Shown here piece after piece: positions 1 to 5,720 of a stretch of 5,849 bases of DNA. The first letter of the stretch is position 1; every line of letters starts with the position of its first letter. A program made the translations under genes and the position numbers. The DNA is from Saprospiraceae bacterium (GTDB lineage Bacteria; Bacteroidota; Bacteroidia; Chitinophagales; Saprospiraceae). Under the pieces are notes generated by a model. That model did no database searches. It was not told the DNA's origin and was given only the letters and a program-made list of their open reading frames with translations. The stretch is from positions 1 through 5,849 of the forward strand of contig JAGQWW010000190.1 of the NCBI GenBank assembly GCA_020436955.1, given 5' to 3'.

Positions 1-350
1 TCTACTATTTTGACCTTTAGAGTGCTTTCGAGAATATTGGTCTGTTTTCCACTTAGGTCATCATCAAAAATAACCAGATTGACTTCCTCATGGTTCTCCA
101 GGTATTGTTTGATTTCTTCAACCTTTCCTGACCCAACGAAGGTTCGTGTATCTGGATGTTGTAGCTTTTGAAGAAATCTTTTCCTGGATTGTGCACCGGC
201 TGTCAAAGCCAGAAACTCAAGTTCATCCAGATATTCCTGGACCATTTCTTCCGTTTCATCCCTTTGCACCACTCCTACCAATACCGCATACTCTTCCTGC
301 GTCTTTAAATCTCCCTTTTCCTTTAAATTAATATTAAAATTATCCTTCAT
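1..350 (-). CDS. hflX: GTPase HflX, N-terminal part (runs off the left edge)
   Basis: Reading the minus strand from the ATG at 350 gives 116 open codons with no stop before the window edge, so this is the first quarter or so of a protein that is usually about 400 residues. The N-terminal HflX domain is recognisable: a YAVLVGVV strand at residues 21-28, the helix DELEFLALTAGA at 42-53, TFVGSGKVEEI at 70-80, and NLVIFDDDLSGKQ at 91-103. The GTP-binding G domain would lie beyond the edge. HflX family proteins are cytoplasmic ribosome-binding GTPases that split or rescue stalled ribosomes, often under heat stress. The start is the only ATG before the conserved block, after a family-variable N-terminal tail of about 20 residues. 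There is no Shine-Dalgarno sequence. The identification rests on remembered family motifs; the gene is ordinary as far as it can be seen. Confidence 0.9.
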   Translation of the reverse strand, partial: MKDNFNINLKEKGDLKTQEEYAVLVGVVQRDETEEMVQEYLDELEFLALTAGAQSRKRFLQKLQHPDTRTFVGSGKVEEIKQYLENHEEVNLVIFDDDLSGKQTNILESTLKVKIV

Positions 351-371
351 ATAATAGTAAAACCTTATTTT

Positions 372-403
372 TTAAAATATCAACAATCCTTAAGTTACAC
401 AAT
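372..403 (-). promoter_or_regulatory. Possible hflX promoter, Bacteroidota type
   Basis: On the minus strand ATTG (403-400) is followed after exactly 20 bases by TATTTTAA (379-372). The Bacteroidota consensus is TTTG, 19-21 bases, then TAnnTTTG, so spacing and the TA..TT core fit but both boxes are imperfect. Transcription would start about 15-25 bases before the hflX ATG. The surrounding sequence is AT-rich, so a chance match is quite possible. Confidence 0.3.
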
Positions 404-443
404 TCATAATGCAAAAAGAACTGATGCTTGGTGAGACAGAATA

Positions 444-490
444 TTTTAGCTGTCAAATCCTGTTAAGAAGACAAGATTTGACAGCCAAAA
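444..490 (-). repeat. 20-bp hairpin between the YceI cassette and hflX
   Basis: GCTGTCAAATC (449-459) is matched perfectly by GATTTGACAGC (475-485). Pairing extends inward (461-463 with 471-473) and outward (TTTT 444-447 with AAAA 487-490). The two interrupting positions (448/486 and 460/474) are A.C mismatches in plus-strand RNA but G.U wobbles in minus-strand RNA. The helix is therefore a continuous 20 bp with a 7-base loop only in a minus-strand transcript. It begins about 60 bases past the stop of the upstream yceI-like gene, so it probably marks or protects the 3' end of that mRNA. There is no U-tract after it on either strand, so it is not a textbook intrinsic terminator. Confidence 0.8.
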
Positions 491-548
491 GTTCCGACGA
501 AGGTAAGGAATTTTAAAAGGGAAGAATCAGGCAAAGCCTAAATTGACC

Positions 549-1166
549 TTATTTCTTTTTAATAATCAAATCCATATGAATGAGGATTTCATCCTTCACC
601 TTGATCATCCCCATGAAAGGTTTGGGAGGTTCAATGCCAAAGTCAGTCATATATAATGTTTGGCAGGATTTGAATTCAAATTTAGTATTTGATAGTTTTT
701 TGCTTTCTACTGCCAGGTTGTGAATTTTTCTAACACCTGCAATAGTAATGGCCACCTTTGCATCCATTCCAACCCAATGATTCCCTTCCATAAAGGATTT
801 ATCATGTGGCTGAGTAGTTTCCAGCAATTCAATAGTGATGGTTGGATATTTATCTGCTTTCAGGGTATTGTACATATCCCTGTTCATCCCTTTGTTTCCA
901 CAATCCAGTTTCCGACTTTGAATTTTCAATTCTGCTCCTTTAAAGATCCATTTCTTTTTAGCCGCATCTTCCTGAAAATAAACTTCATTGTCTGGGAACC
1001 CTTGGGTACAATTGCAGGTAAAATCTACCACATTACTGGAGCCCGCAAGGTAAAGTTTACTGGCTGGATCGATGTAATAGGCTACATTTTGGAGCATGGA
1101 GAATCCAAATAAAAAAATGGAAATGGCAAAAATGCCGGCTGTTATTTTTGATCCTTTGGTAAGCAT
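549..1166 (-). CDS. YceI-like domain protein with N-terminal membrane segment
   Basis: This 205-residue protein has one hydrophobic stretch (about residues 9-28) that serves as a signal peptide or membrane anchor. The rest is a YceI-like domain: GSSNVVDF at 42-49, a central region of alternating beta strands (TITIELLETT, 109-118; AKVAITIAGVRKIHNLAV, 136-153), and the terminal YMTDFGIEPPKPFMG block at 172-186. YceI proteins are small secreted or periplasmic lipocalin-like barrels; structurally studied members bind polyisoprenoid-type lipids. The ligand here is unknown. It carries four cysteines (C51, C53, C89, C168), unlike the single exported cysteine of its neighbour at 2635-3225, so disulfides or metal binding are possible. 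It is the last gene of the cassette and begins less than 20 bases after a strong terminator. No promoter fits between, which suggests low-level readthrough expression. The start has no clear Shine-Dalgarno, but no other in-frame start precedes the hydrophobic segment closely. Confidence 0.8.
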   Translation of the reverse strand: MLTKGSKITAGIFAISIFLFGFSMLQNVAYYIDPASKLYLAGSSNVVDFTCNCTQGFPDNEVYFQEDAAKKKWIFKGAELKIQSRKLDCGNKGMNRDMYNTLKADKYPTITIELLETTQPHDKSFMEGNHWVGMDAKVAITIAGVRKIHNLAVESKKLSNTKFEFKSCQTLYMTDFGIEPPKPFMGMIKVKDEILIHMDLIIKKK

Positions 1167-1181
1167 GACTTTCGGGTTTGA

Positions 1182-1220
1182 AGAGAAAAAGGGCCGGCCA
1201 GCCGAAGCCTGCCAGCCCTT
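1182..1220 (-). terminator. Intrinsic terminator after the porin-like gene
   Basis: In the minus-strand direction, AAGGGCTGGCAGGC (1220-1207) pairs with GCTGGCCGGCCCTT (1202-1189) around a TTCG loop closed by C-G, the very stable UUCG tetraloop. The 14-bp stem has one A.G mismatch and two wobble pairs. It is followed by a T-rich run (TTTTTCTCTT counting the end of the stem). It begins 26 bases after the stop codon of the barrel gene. The plus strand has no T-run after the hairpin, so the terminator acts on minus-strand transcripts only. Confidence 0.88.
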
Positions 1221-1245
1221 CCTTGGCCAAATTAAGGCCTTTACT

Positions 1246-2607
1246 TTAGAATCCTACGTTTGCTTCAATAACGATTCCGTTAAATTCGCCTTCGTAGTAC
1301 TGAGTAGTGTTAGGGAAATCTACATATTTCTGGCTAACATATTCAGCTTTCAACAATAAGTTTCTTGTAACATACCAACCAGCACCCAATTCAATTCTGT
1401 TTATGCTTGCATCGATGAAGTCACCATTGCCATCTCTGTATCCTGCATTCATTTGACCAGATACACTGTTGTATTTCGCGCCTACATAAACCTGTTCGTC
1501 TTTAAAGAATCTGTAAAGAACCTCAGCTCCGATTTGAGTTACGCTTCTCTTGTTGTCATCTACAAATTCAAACATTCCTGTTTCGTTGTTTCTTGTAAGA
1601 TTATTTCCACTAACCATTTCGTAAATACCGAAGAACTCAAGTCCTTTGAATTTTACAAATGGGTTCAATTGGAAAGACATGATTTTGTTAGAGAAACCTG
1701 GGTTCCAACGTCCTGAGAACGCTTTAGAAGTAAGGTCCGCTCCTGCTAGTTCCATTACAGCACGGTATCTTGAACCGGTACGGTCACCACCATATAGTGT
1801 ATTTCTTCCTGAGTTGGCATTTGCCATGAATGAACCGGAAAGTCTGAAACGAACGTCATCAGAGAAATTGTTGTCATAAGCCAATTTCACGTATACAGAT
1901 GGAGCTCTTTGTTTTCCGTCAGTGTATTCCTTGATATCATCTTTGATCAAACCGGTAGACAAACCTACCATAGCCATGATGTTATCAACAGGGAACAAAT
2001 AAACCTCACCTCCGATTTCTGTTGTGAATGCATCCATGATGTAGTTACCTACAAATGGGTTGTACATTGCATTACCATTGTCTGTTCTGCGGAATTGCTG
2101 GTCACCAAAGTTAGGCTGGAAGTGTCCCATTTTCACACGAACGTAGTTGGTAAACCATTCAGGATTGTTAAACATAGGAAGTTTGTCCACCTGAATATAT
2201 CCACCTTTCACCCAGAATTCCTGGTGGTGGTGAGAAGACATATAGTTTTCCAAACACATTCTGATACCATCTCCTAATTGAACGTCAAGATTCAAGTTAG
2301 CTGTTGCAAGGTTGAAACCAGGTGCTAAACCATAAAGTTTTGCACTTGCACCTGCGAAAGTAGTATCGTTAGAGTGGCTCAATGCCTGGAATTGCTGGGA
2401 GAATGCACCACCCACTCTTACTTTAATGCCTGTAAATTCTACAGAATTATTTTTAGCTGGTTCGAATACATTTACGCCATCCTGATCCCAAGTTCTAAAG
2501 TACTGGATTTCAGGGCGCTGTGCCAGGAGCATAGTTGTAAACAACATAAAGAATACTCCGAATAAACCGACTGCTGATTGATTGGTTGGTCTCATGATAT
2601 TAAACAT
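1246..2607 (-). CDS. Porin-like outer-membrane beta-barrel protein
   Basis: The 453-residue product starts with a signal peptide (hydrophobic about residues 12-28, probable cleavage LLA|Q at 29/30). The mature part is rich in alternating polar/hydrophobic strands with aromatic girdles, for example FSNKIMSFQLNPFVKFKGLE (305-324) and RNLLLKAEYVSQKYV (415-429). It ends in Phe (EANVGF), as outer-membrane barrels typically do for assembly by the BAM complex. The early segment RPEIQYFRTWDQDGVNVFE (31-49) and GIKVRVGGAFSQQFQALSHSN (60-80) look like a family of uncharacterised Bacteroidota porins. Its substrate cannot be read from sequence. A His triplet (126-128) lies in what may be a loop. An internal ATG at codon 5 is an alternative start, with no Shine-Dalgarno at either. 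The gene sits 27 bases after a yceI-like gene, so the two are probably co-transcribed, and it is followed by a strong terminator. Confidence 0.8.
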   Translation of the reverse strand: MFNIMRPTNQSAVGLFGVFFMLFTTMLLAQRPEIQYFRTWDQDGVNVFEPAKNNSVEFTGIKVRVGGAFSQQFQALSHSNDTTFAGASAKLYGLAPGFNLATANLNLDVQLGDGIRMCLENYMSSHHHQEFWVKGGYIQVDKLPMFNNPEWFTNYVRVKMGHFQPNFGDQQFRRTDNGNAMYNPFVGNYIMDAFTTEIGGEVYLFPVDNIMAMVGLSTGLIKDDIKEYTDGKQRAPSVYVKLAYDNNFSDDVRFRLSGSFMANANSGRNTLYGGDRTGSRYRAVMELAGADLTSKAFSGRWNPGFSNKIMSFQLNPFVKFKGLEFFGIYEMVSGNNLTRNNETGMFEFVDDNKRSVTQIGAEVLYRFFKDEQVYVGAKYNSVSGQMNAGYRDGNGDFIDASINRIELGAGWYVTRNLLLKAEYVSQKYVDFPNTTQYYEGEFNGIVIEANVGF

Positions 2608-2634
2608 TTAAGGTTTGAATTATTTCTTTAAAAA

Positions 2635-3225
2635 TTATTTATTCAATTGATTGCTAGTAAGTGCTGCATTAAATTTGACAGTTACATCATCTCCTGTTGT
2701 AAGTGCACCAAACATGGCTGTAGGAGGATCAACTTTGTAGTCCGTCATTTTAAGATCCTTGGAACCGGTGATTTCAAGGTCTCCGTTTGAAAGCACCTTC
2801 ACAAAAACTGTCATGGTAACTGAGCGACTGTATCCGGCAATTTTCAAATTTCCACTTGCCTTCACATTGTAGCCCGCACCACTCTTGGTGATAGAATTCA
2901 CATTTGATAATGTGAAATAAATTTTACCATGTTCTTTTGCTTTCAAAGCATCGTAGGTTTTACCATCCATGATGGAACCTTTTTCACTTTTCAATGATTT
3001 AACCGGAATTTCAACAACAACATTTTCGACTCCGGTCAAAGCACCACTCTCCACCAAAAAGTCACCTTTTATAGTAGCCTGAGAGCAATTCATCTCCCAG
3101 TCATGAAGGTTAGAGGTACCCAAAATGGTGAAGTCTGCCTTCTTTGCATTGTACTTACTCTGAGCACCTATAAAAGAGGTTCCCAGTAGTATCATTAAGC
3201 CTGTTAAAATTATTGACCGTTTCAT
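2635..3225 (-). CDS. Secreted YceI-domain protein, first gene of the cassette
   Basis: This 196-residue protein has a typical signal peptide (Lys-Arg start, hydrophobic residues 5-18, probable cleavage IGA|Q at 21/22), so the mature protein is periplasmic or secreted. The YceI domain follows. Visible landmarks are FTILGTSNLHDWEMNC (32-47), VVVEIPVKSLKSEKG (69-83), the MDGKTYDALKAKEHGKI segment (86-102), a G-N-L-K-I-A-G-Y-S-R turn (125-134), and KMTDYKVDPPTAMFGAL (159-175). The length matches the usual YceI family size of about 190. Members form a lipocalin-like barrel with a hydrophobic cavity; a role in carrying an isoprenoid or other lipid is family knowledge, not visible here. It leads a probable operon with the barrel gene 27 bases downstream. 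Its upstream region carries a good -7 box, a CRP-like palindrome and paired direct repeats, which suggests regulated expression. It is clearly related to, but diverged from, the yceI-like gene at 549-1166. Confidence 0.9.
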   Translation of the reverse strand: MKRSIILTGLMILLGTSFIGAQSKYNAKKADFTILGTSNLHDWEMNCSQATIKGDFLVESGALTGVENVVVEIPVKSLKSEKGSIMDGKTYDALKAKEHGKIYFTLSNVNSITKSGAGYNVKASGNLKIAGYSRSVTMTVFVKVLSNGDLEITGSKDLKMTDYKVDPPTAMFGALTTGDDVTVKFNAALTSNQLNK

Positions 3226-3244
3226 AATTAAAGATTTTGTACCA

Positions 3245-3252
3245 CAAACTTA
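3245..3252 (-). promoter_or_regulatory. -7 promoter box of the yceI/porin cassette
   Basis: The minus strand reads TAAGTTTG at 3252-3245, an exact match to the Bacteroidota -7 consensus TAnnTTTG. It lies 19 bases before the ATG at 3225, so the transcript would have a 5' leader of about 12-18 bases. No good TTTG -33 box is found 19-21 bases upstream; the region reads AATTATG. That would fit a promoter that needs an activator, such as one binding the palindrome further upstream. Confidence 0.5.
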
Positions 3253-3276
3253 CATGGCGATCCAAGGCATAATTAT

Positions 3277-3339
3277 GATCCGGATTACCCCTATATGTGA
3301 TGTTTATCACCATAATGAAAAATTCAGATCTGGATTACC
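3277..3339. repeat. Pair of 13-base direct repeats, 50 bases apart
   Basis: GATCCGGATTACC (3277-3289) recurs as GATCTGGATTACC (3327-3339) with one change. The start-to-start distance is exactly 50 bases, close to five helical turns. The copies bracket the CRP-like palindrome at 3296-3311 in the divergent region between the yceI cassette and pgk. Placement suggests paired operator half-sites for a DNA-bending or dimeric regulator, but no regulator gene is present in the window to support this. Confidence 0.55.
3296..3311. promoter_or_regulatory. CRP/FNR-family-like operator
   Basis: TGTGA (3296-3300), six bases, then TCACC (3307-3311) differs by one base from the classical CRP half-site pair TGTGA-N6-TCACA. 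The perfectly symmetric core is GTGAT/ATCAC with a 4-base gap. The centre at 3303.5 lies about 61-65 bases upstream of the start predicted from the TAAGTTTG box, the usual class I activator distance. Which CRP/FNR-family protein would bind in this organism is unknown. Confidence 0.45.
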
Positions 3340-3361
3340 AATATTAATTAGTTATACAGCC

Positions 3362-3393
3362 TTTGGAATTACAGATTCCTTACAATAATTTCA
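3362..3393 (+). promoter_or_regulatory. Probable pgk promoter, Bacteroidota type
   Basis: TTTG (3362-3365), a 20-base spacer, then TAATTTCA (3386-3393) matches the Bacteroidota layout TTTG, 19-21 bases, TAnnTTTG except for the last two bases of the -7 box. Transcription would begin near 3398-3401, giving a leader of about 83 bases. That leader contains a small inverted repeat, TTGAA/TTCAA at 3404-3417. A weaker alternative is TTTG at 3432-3435, 18 bases, then TAGTCATT at 3454. Confidence 0.4.
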
Positions 3394-3482
3394 CAGGCCG
3401 GAATTGAAGAATTTCAAAAAGATTTTTTTGCTTTGGGTTTCAATTGAATGGAGTAGTCATTCATTTTTAAAAATCTCAGACG

Positions 3483-4685
3483 ATGAATTTGGATGTTAAT
3501 GGTAAGAAGGTATTGGTAAGAGTAGACTTTAATGTACCGCTCGACAAAGACAATCATGTTACTGATGATACCAGGATAAGAGGTGCATTGCCTACCATTA
3601 AAAAATTGTTGGAGCAAGGCGCTGCAGTAATTTTAATGTCCCACCTTGGGCGTCCGCAGAAGAAACTAAAAGAGGACGGTAGCATTGATGTTGAAAAATT
3701 CACCTTGAAACATATCATCCCTACCCTTTCGAAATTGTTGGGCAAAGAAGTAAAATTCGCCAATGATTGTGTGGGTGGAGCAGCATTACATGCAGCAAGT
3801 AGCCTGAAATCCGGTGAGATTCTACTTTTGGAAAATACCCGTTTTCATAAAGGAGAAGAAAAAGGAGATGAGAACCTGGCCAAACAAATGTCTGAATTAG
3901 GTGAGGTCTATATCAACGATGCATTTGGCACAGCACACCGTGCACATGCTTCAACTGCTGTGATTGCAAAGTTTTTTCCAAAAGACAAAAAAGGTTTTGG
4001 CCTTTTAATGGATGCCGAAATCACCAATGCTAATAAAGTCCTTAAAACACCTCAACGTCCATTGACCGCCATAATCGGTGGTGCTAAAGTGAGTGATAAA
4101 ATCCTGCTTCTTGATCGATTGATTGACTTTGTTGACAATCTTCTTATCGGAGGAGGTATGGCTTACACCTTTTTTAAAGCAAAAGGTGGAAATATTGGAA
4201 ACTCATTGGTGGAAGAAGATCGCCTCGACACTGCACTCGAGCTGATGAAAAAAGCAGATGCCAAAGGTGTAAAATTGATATTGCCACAAGATTCAGTTAT
4301 TGCAGATAAATTTGATAATGATGCTGCAATACTCACCATGGAATCCGACAACCAACCCAATAACTGGATGGGGCTGGACATCGGACCAAAAGCACAGGCA
4401 GATTTTATTGAAATTATAGAAAATTCCAAAACCATCCTTTGGAACGGTCCAATGGGCGTTTTTGAAATGCTCAATTTCGCCAACGGAACCAAAGTAATTG
4501 CACAAGCCGTAGCCAAAGCAACTGCCAATGGTGCTTATTCACTAGTTGGAGGTGGAGACAGTGTTGCTGCTATCAATCAAATGCACCTCGCCAATGAAGT
4601 GAGTTATGTATCAACCGGAGGTGGTGCTATGCTTGAATTCCTGGAAGGAAAGACCCTGCCAGGCATCAAAGCGATAGAAGAATGA
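3483..4685 (+). CDS. pgk: Phosphoglycerate kinase
   Basis: The 400-residue product catalyses 1,3-bisphosphoglycerate + ADP to 3-phosphoglycerate + ATP in glycolysis, in the cytoplasm. All family landmarks are present and in order: the PGK signature VLVRVDFNVPL (10-20), R31 of the substrate site, MSHLGRP (52-58), LLENTRFHKGEEKGD (115-129), NDAFGTAHRAHAST (145-158), GGAKVSDK (199-206) at the nucleotide site, WNGPMGVFE (320-328), GGGDS (356-360) and the closing STGGGAMLEFLEG (377-389). Length is normal (about 390-415) and nothing essential is missing. The start is forced: an in-frame TAA lies four codons upstream (3468-3470) with no other start between. There is no Shine-Dalgarno sequence. It is a single gene, not next to gap in this window, and it reads away from the yceI cassette. 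Its TGA stop is the first three bases of a 7-nt tandem array. Confidence 0.98.
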   Translation: MNLDVNGKKVLVRVDFNVPLDKDNHVTDDTRIRGALPTIKKLLEQGAAVILMSHLGRPQKKLKEDGSIDVEKFTLKHIIPTLSKLLGKEVKFANDCVGGAALHAASSLKSGEILLLENTRFHKGEEKGDENLAKQMSELGEVYINDAFGTAHRAHASTAVIAKFFPKDKKGFGLLMDAEITNANKVLKTPQRPLTAIIGGAKVSDKILLLDRLIDFVDNLLIGGGMAYTFFKAKGGNIGNSLVEEDRLDTALELMKKADAKGVKLILPQDSVIADKFDNDAAILTMESDNQPNNWMGLDIGPKAQADFIEIIENSKTILWNGPMGVFEMLNFANGTKVIAQAVAKATANGAYSLVGGGDSVAAINQMHLANEVSYVSTGGGAMLEFLEGKTLPGIKAIEE

Positions 4686-4765
4686 TGCGTGATGCGTGAT
4701 GCGTGATGCGTGATGCGAAATTCAAAAGAAACGCTATAGGCTCCACGCTTTACGCACCACGTTTT
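4683..4765 (+). repeat. Inverted 7-nt repeat array (5 + 5 units) at the pgk stop codon
   Basis: The left arm is five perfect tandem copies of TGATGCG (4683-4717); the first copy begins with the pgk TGA stop. After a spacer of about 13 bases comes a degenerate inverted arm of five units in strict 7-base phase (4731-4765): ACGCTAT, AGGCTCC, ACGCTTT, ACGCACC and ACGTTTT. Nested pairing of the arms puts GCGT opposite ACGC in most units, with mismatches mainly at the other three positions, making a long interrupted hairpin that ends in TTTT. A role as pgk terminator or 3'-end protector is inferred. Reverse-strand translation of the left arm gives a spurious Arg-Ile-Thr-His-His-type peptide, so an open frame at 4604-4801 on the minus strand should not be called a gene. 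Confidence 0.9.
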
Positions 4766-4795
4766 CCAATTTTTCTCCCCACATATTAAAATTGG
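4766..4795. repeat. Short AT-rich inverted repeat after the heptamer array
   Basis: CCAATTTT (4766-4773) and AAAATTGG (4788-4795) are perfect inverted copies with a 14-base loop. They directly follow the heptamer array and lie 52 bases before the next start codon. The stem is weak and no T-run follows, so this may be a minor part of the 3' end of pgk mRNA or chance. Confidence 0.4.
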
Positions 4796-4846
4796 CTTCA
4801 TATTTGAATAGTTGTCAAGTGTTAACTACCAAAAAATCTAGTTACT

Positions 4847-5719
4847 ATGAGACAGCTGTTCACAATCTTGTTGTGTTTTAGCTTTTTTAGCGGATTCAGC
4901 CAGTACTACGAAATCGGAACTTTTGTAGGTTTGACCAATTACAGTGGCGACCTCAATGAAGGCAGTCCGATTATTCCTCAGGAATACAACCCTGCTATTG
5001 GGATATTTGCCCGCTATAATGCCTCACGCACCTTTTCCATCAAAGCAAGTTTGACCAAAGGCCAGATCAGTGGCTCTGATGCCAATGCTGATTTGGAAGC
5101 CTTGAATATGCGAAATTTGAACTTCCGTTCAGATATCGTAGAATTGGCCACCACTTTCGAATTGAACCTGCTGCCCTATGCGATTAGGGAAGGAAAAACA
5201 TCTACCCCTTACCTTTTCCTGGGTGTAGGAGGATTTTACCACAACCCACAAGCACAAATGCGAGGAAACTGGTACGACCTGCAACCGCTAGGTACCGAAG
5301 GCCAAGGATATGACCAAATGGGGAATACACCAAGATATAGTAAATACCAGGTTTCATTTCCGATGGGGATTGGATTTAAATTCAACTTGAATAATAAAGT
5401 AAATCTTGGCTTTGAGTTTGGAGCAAGAAAAACATTTACCGATTACCTGGATGACGTAGGAGGTGCTTATCCGGATCTGGCCATGTTGCGCCAGGCCAAT
5501 CCGATTGCTGCATCTTTATCTTACCGCACACCTGAAGTTATGCCTTCTATGCTTTCAAATAACCCCGAAGGCACTATGCGCGGTAATCCTGACAATAAAG
5601 ACTGGTATTTTTTCCTAGGATTTAATATCTCCGTCAACATGACCGACAAATACGGACTCGACTTCGACGAGAAATACGATGTTTTCAAAACAGGTTTTAC
5701 ACCGGTTGTAAAAGATTAG
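4847..5719 (+). CDS. DUF6089-type outer-membrane beta-barrel protein
   Basis: The 290-residue product has a signal peptide (hydrophobic residues 4-16, probable cleavage GFS|Q at 18/19). The mature start YYEIGTFVGLTNYSGDLNE (20-38) is the hallmark opening of the Bacteroidota DUF6089 barrel family. Further matches are IGIFARYNASRTFSIKASLT (51-70), the segment around residues 90-100 ending FRSDIVEL, TPYLFLGVGGFYHNPQA (120-136), FPMGIGFKFNLNNKVNLGFE (171-190) and ARKTFTDYLDDVGGAYPD (193-210). These are alternating amphipathic strands of an outer-membrane barrel. No catalytic residues are evident and the family's function is not known to me; a structural or transport role in the outer membrane is likely. 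In many relatives the gene lies near uppS and bamA; here it follows pgk at 161 bases, so the pairing is probably positional, not functional. No Shine-Dalgarno is present. The stop is two bases before a second heptamer array. Confidence 0.85.
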   Translation: MRQLFTILLCFSFFSGFSQYYEIGTFVGLTNYSGDLNEGSPIIPQEYNPAIGIFARYNASRTFSIKASLTKGQISGSDANADLEALNMRNLNFRSDIVELATTFELNLLPYAIREGKTSTPYLFLGVGGFYHNPQAQMRGNWYDLQPLGTEGQGYDQMGNTPRYSKYQVSFPMGIGFKFNLNNKVNLGFEFGARKTFTDYLDDVGGAYPDLAMLRQANPIAASLSYRTPEVMPSMLSNNPEGTMRGNPDNKDWYFFLGFNISVNMTDKYGLDFDEKYDVFKTGFTPVVKD

Positions 5720-5720
5720 G

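Noticed and set aside
146..331. Proline-rich 61-codon frame on the plus strand
   Set aside because: It is antisense to the clear HflX N-terminal domain; the proline richness is a by-product of the opposite-strand codons.
720..1112. Open frame of 130 codons on the plus strand
   Set aside because: It is antisense to the yceI-like gene, whose YceI motifs and operon position are convincing; the plus-strand product has no recognisable motif.
1909..2277. Open frame of 122 codons on the plus strand
   Set aside because: It is antisense to the signal-peptide-bearing barrel gene and shows no domain or start context of its own.
4163..4528. Open frame of 121 codons on the minus strand
   Set aside because: It is a shadow of pgk, where the plus-strand reading matches phosphoglycerate kinase over its full length.
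4683..4765. CRISPR-like array
   Set aside because: The units are only 7 bases, contiguous, with no unique spacers of 25-40 bases and no cas genes nearby.
4604..4801. Open reading frame of 65 codons on the minus strand across the pgk end
   Set aside because: It lies mostly over the pgk C-terminus and the TGATGCG array. The His/Arg-rich repeat in its product is simply the heptamer translated in shifting frames.
4799..4830. Promoter for the DUF6089 gene (CATATTTG at 4799-4806, or TTTG 4803-4806 with TAACTACC 4823-4830)
   Set aside because: The first lacks a -33 box at the right distance and the second has a 16-base spacer, too short for the Bacteroidota pattern. Neither is strong enough to annotate.
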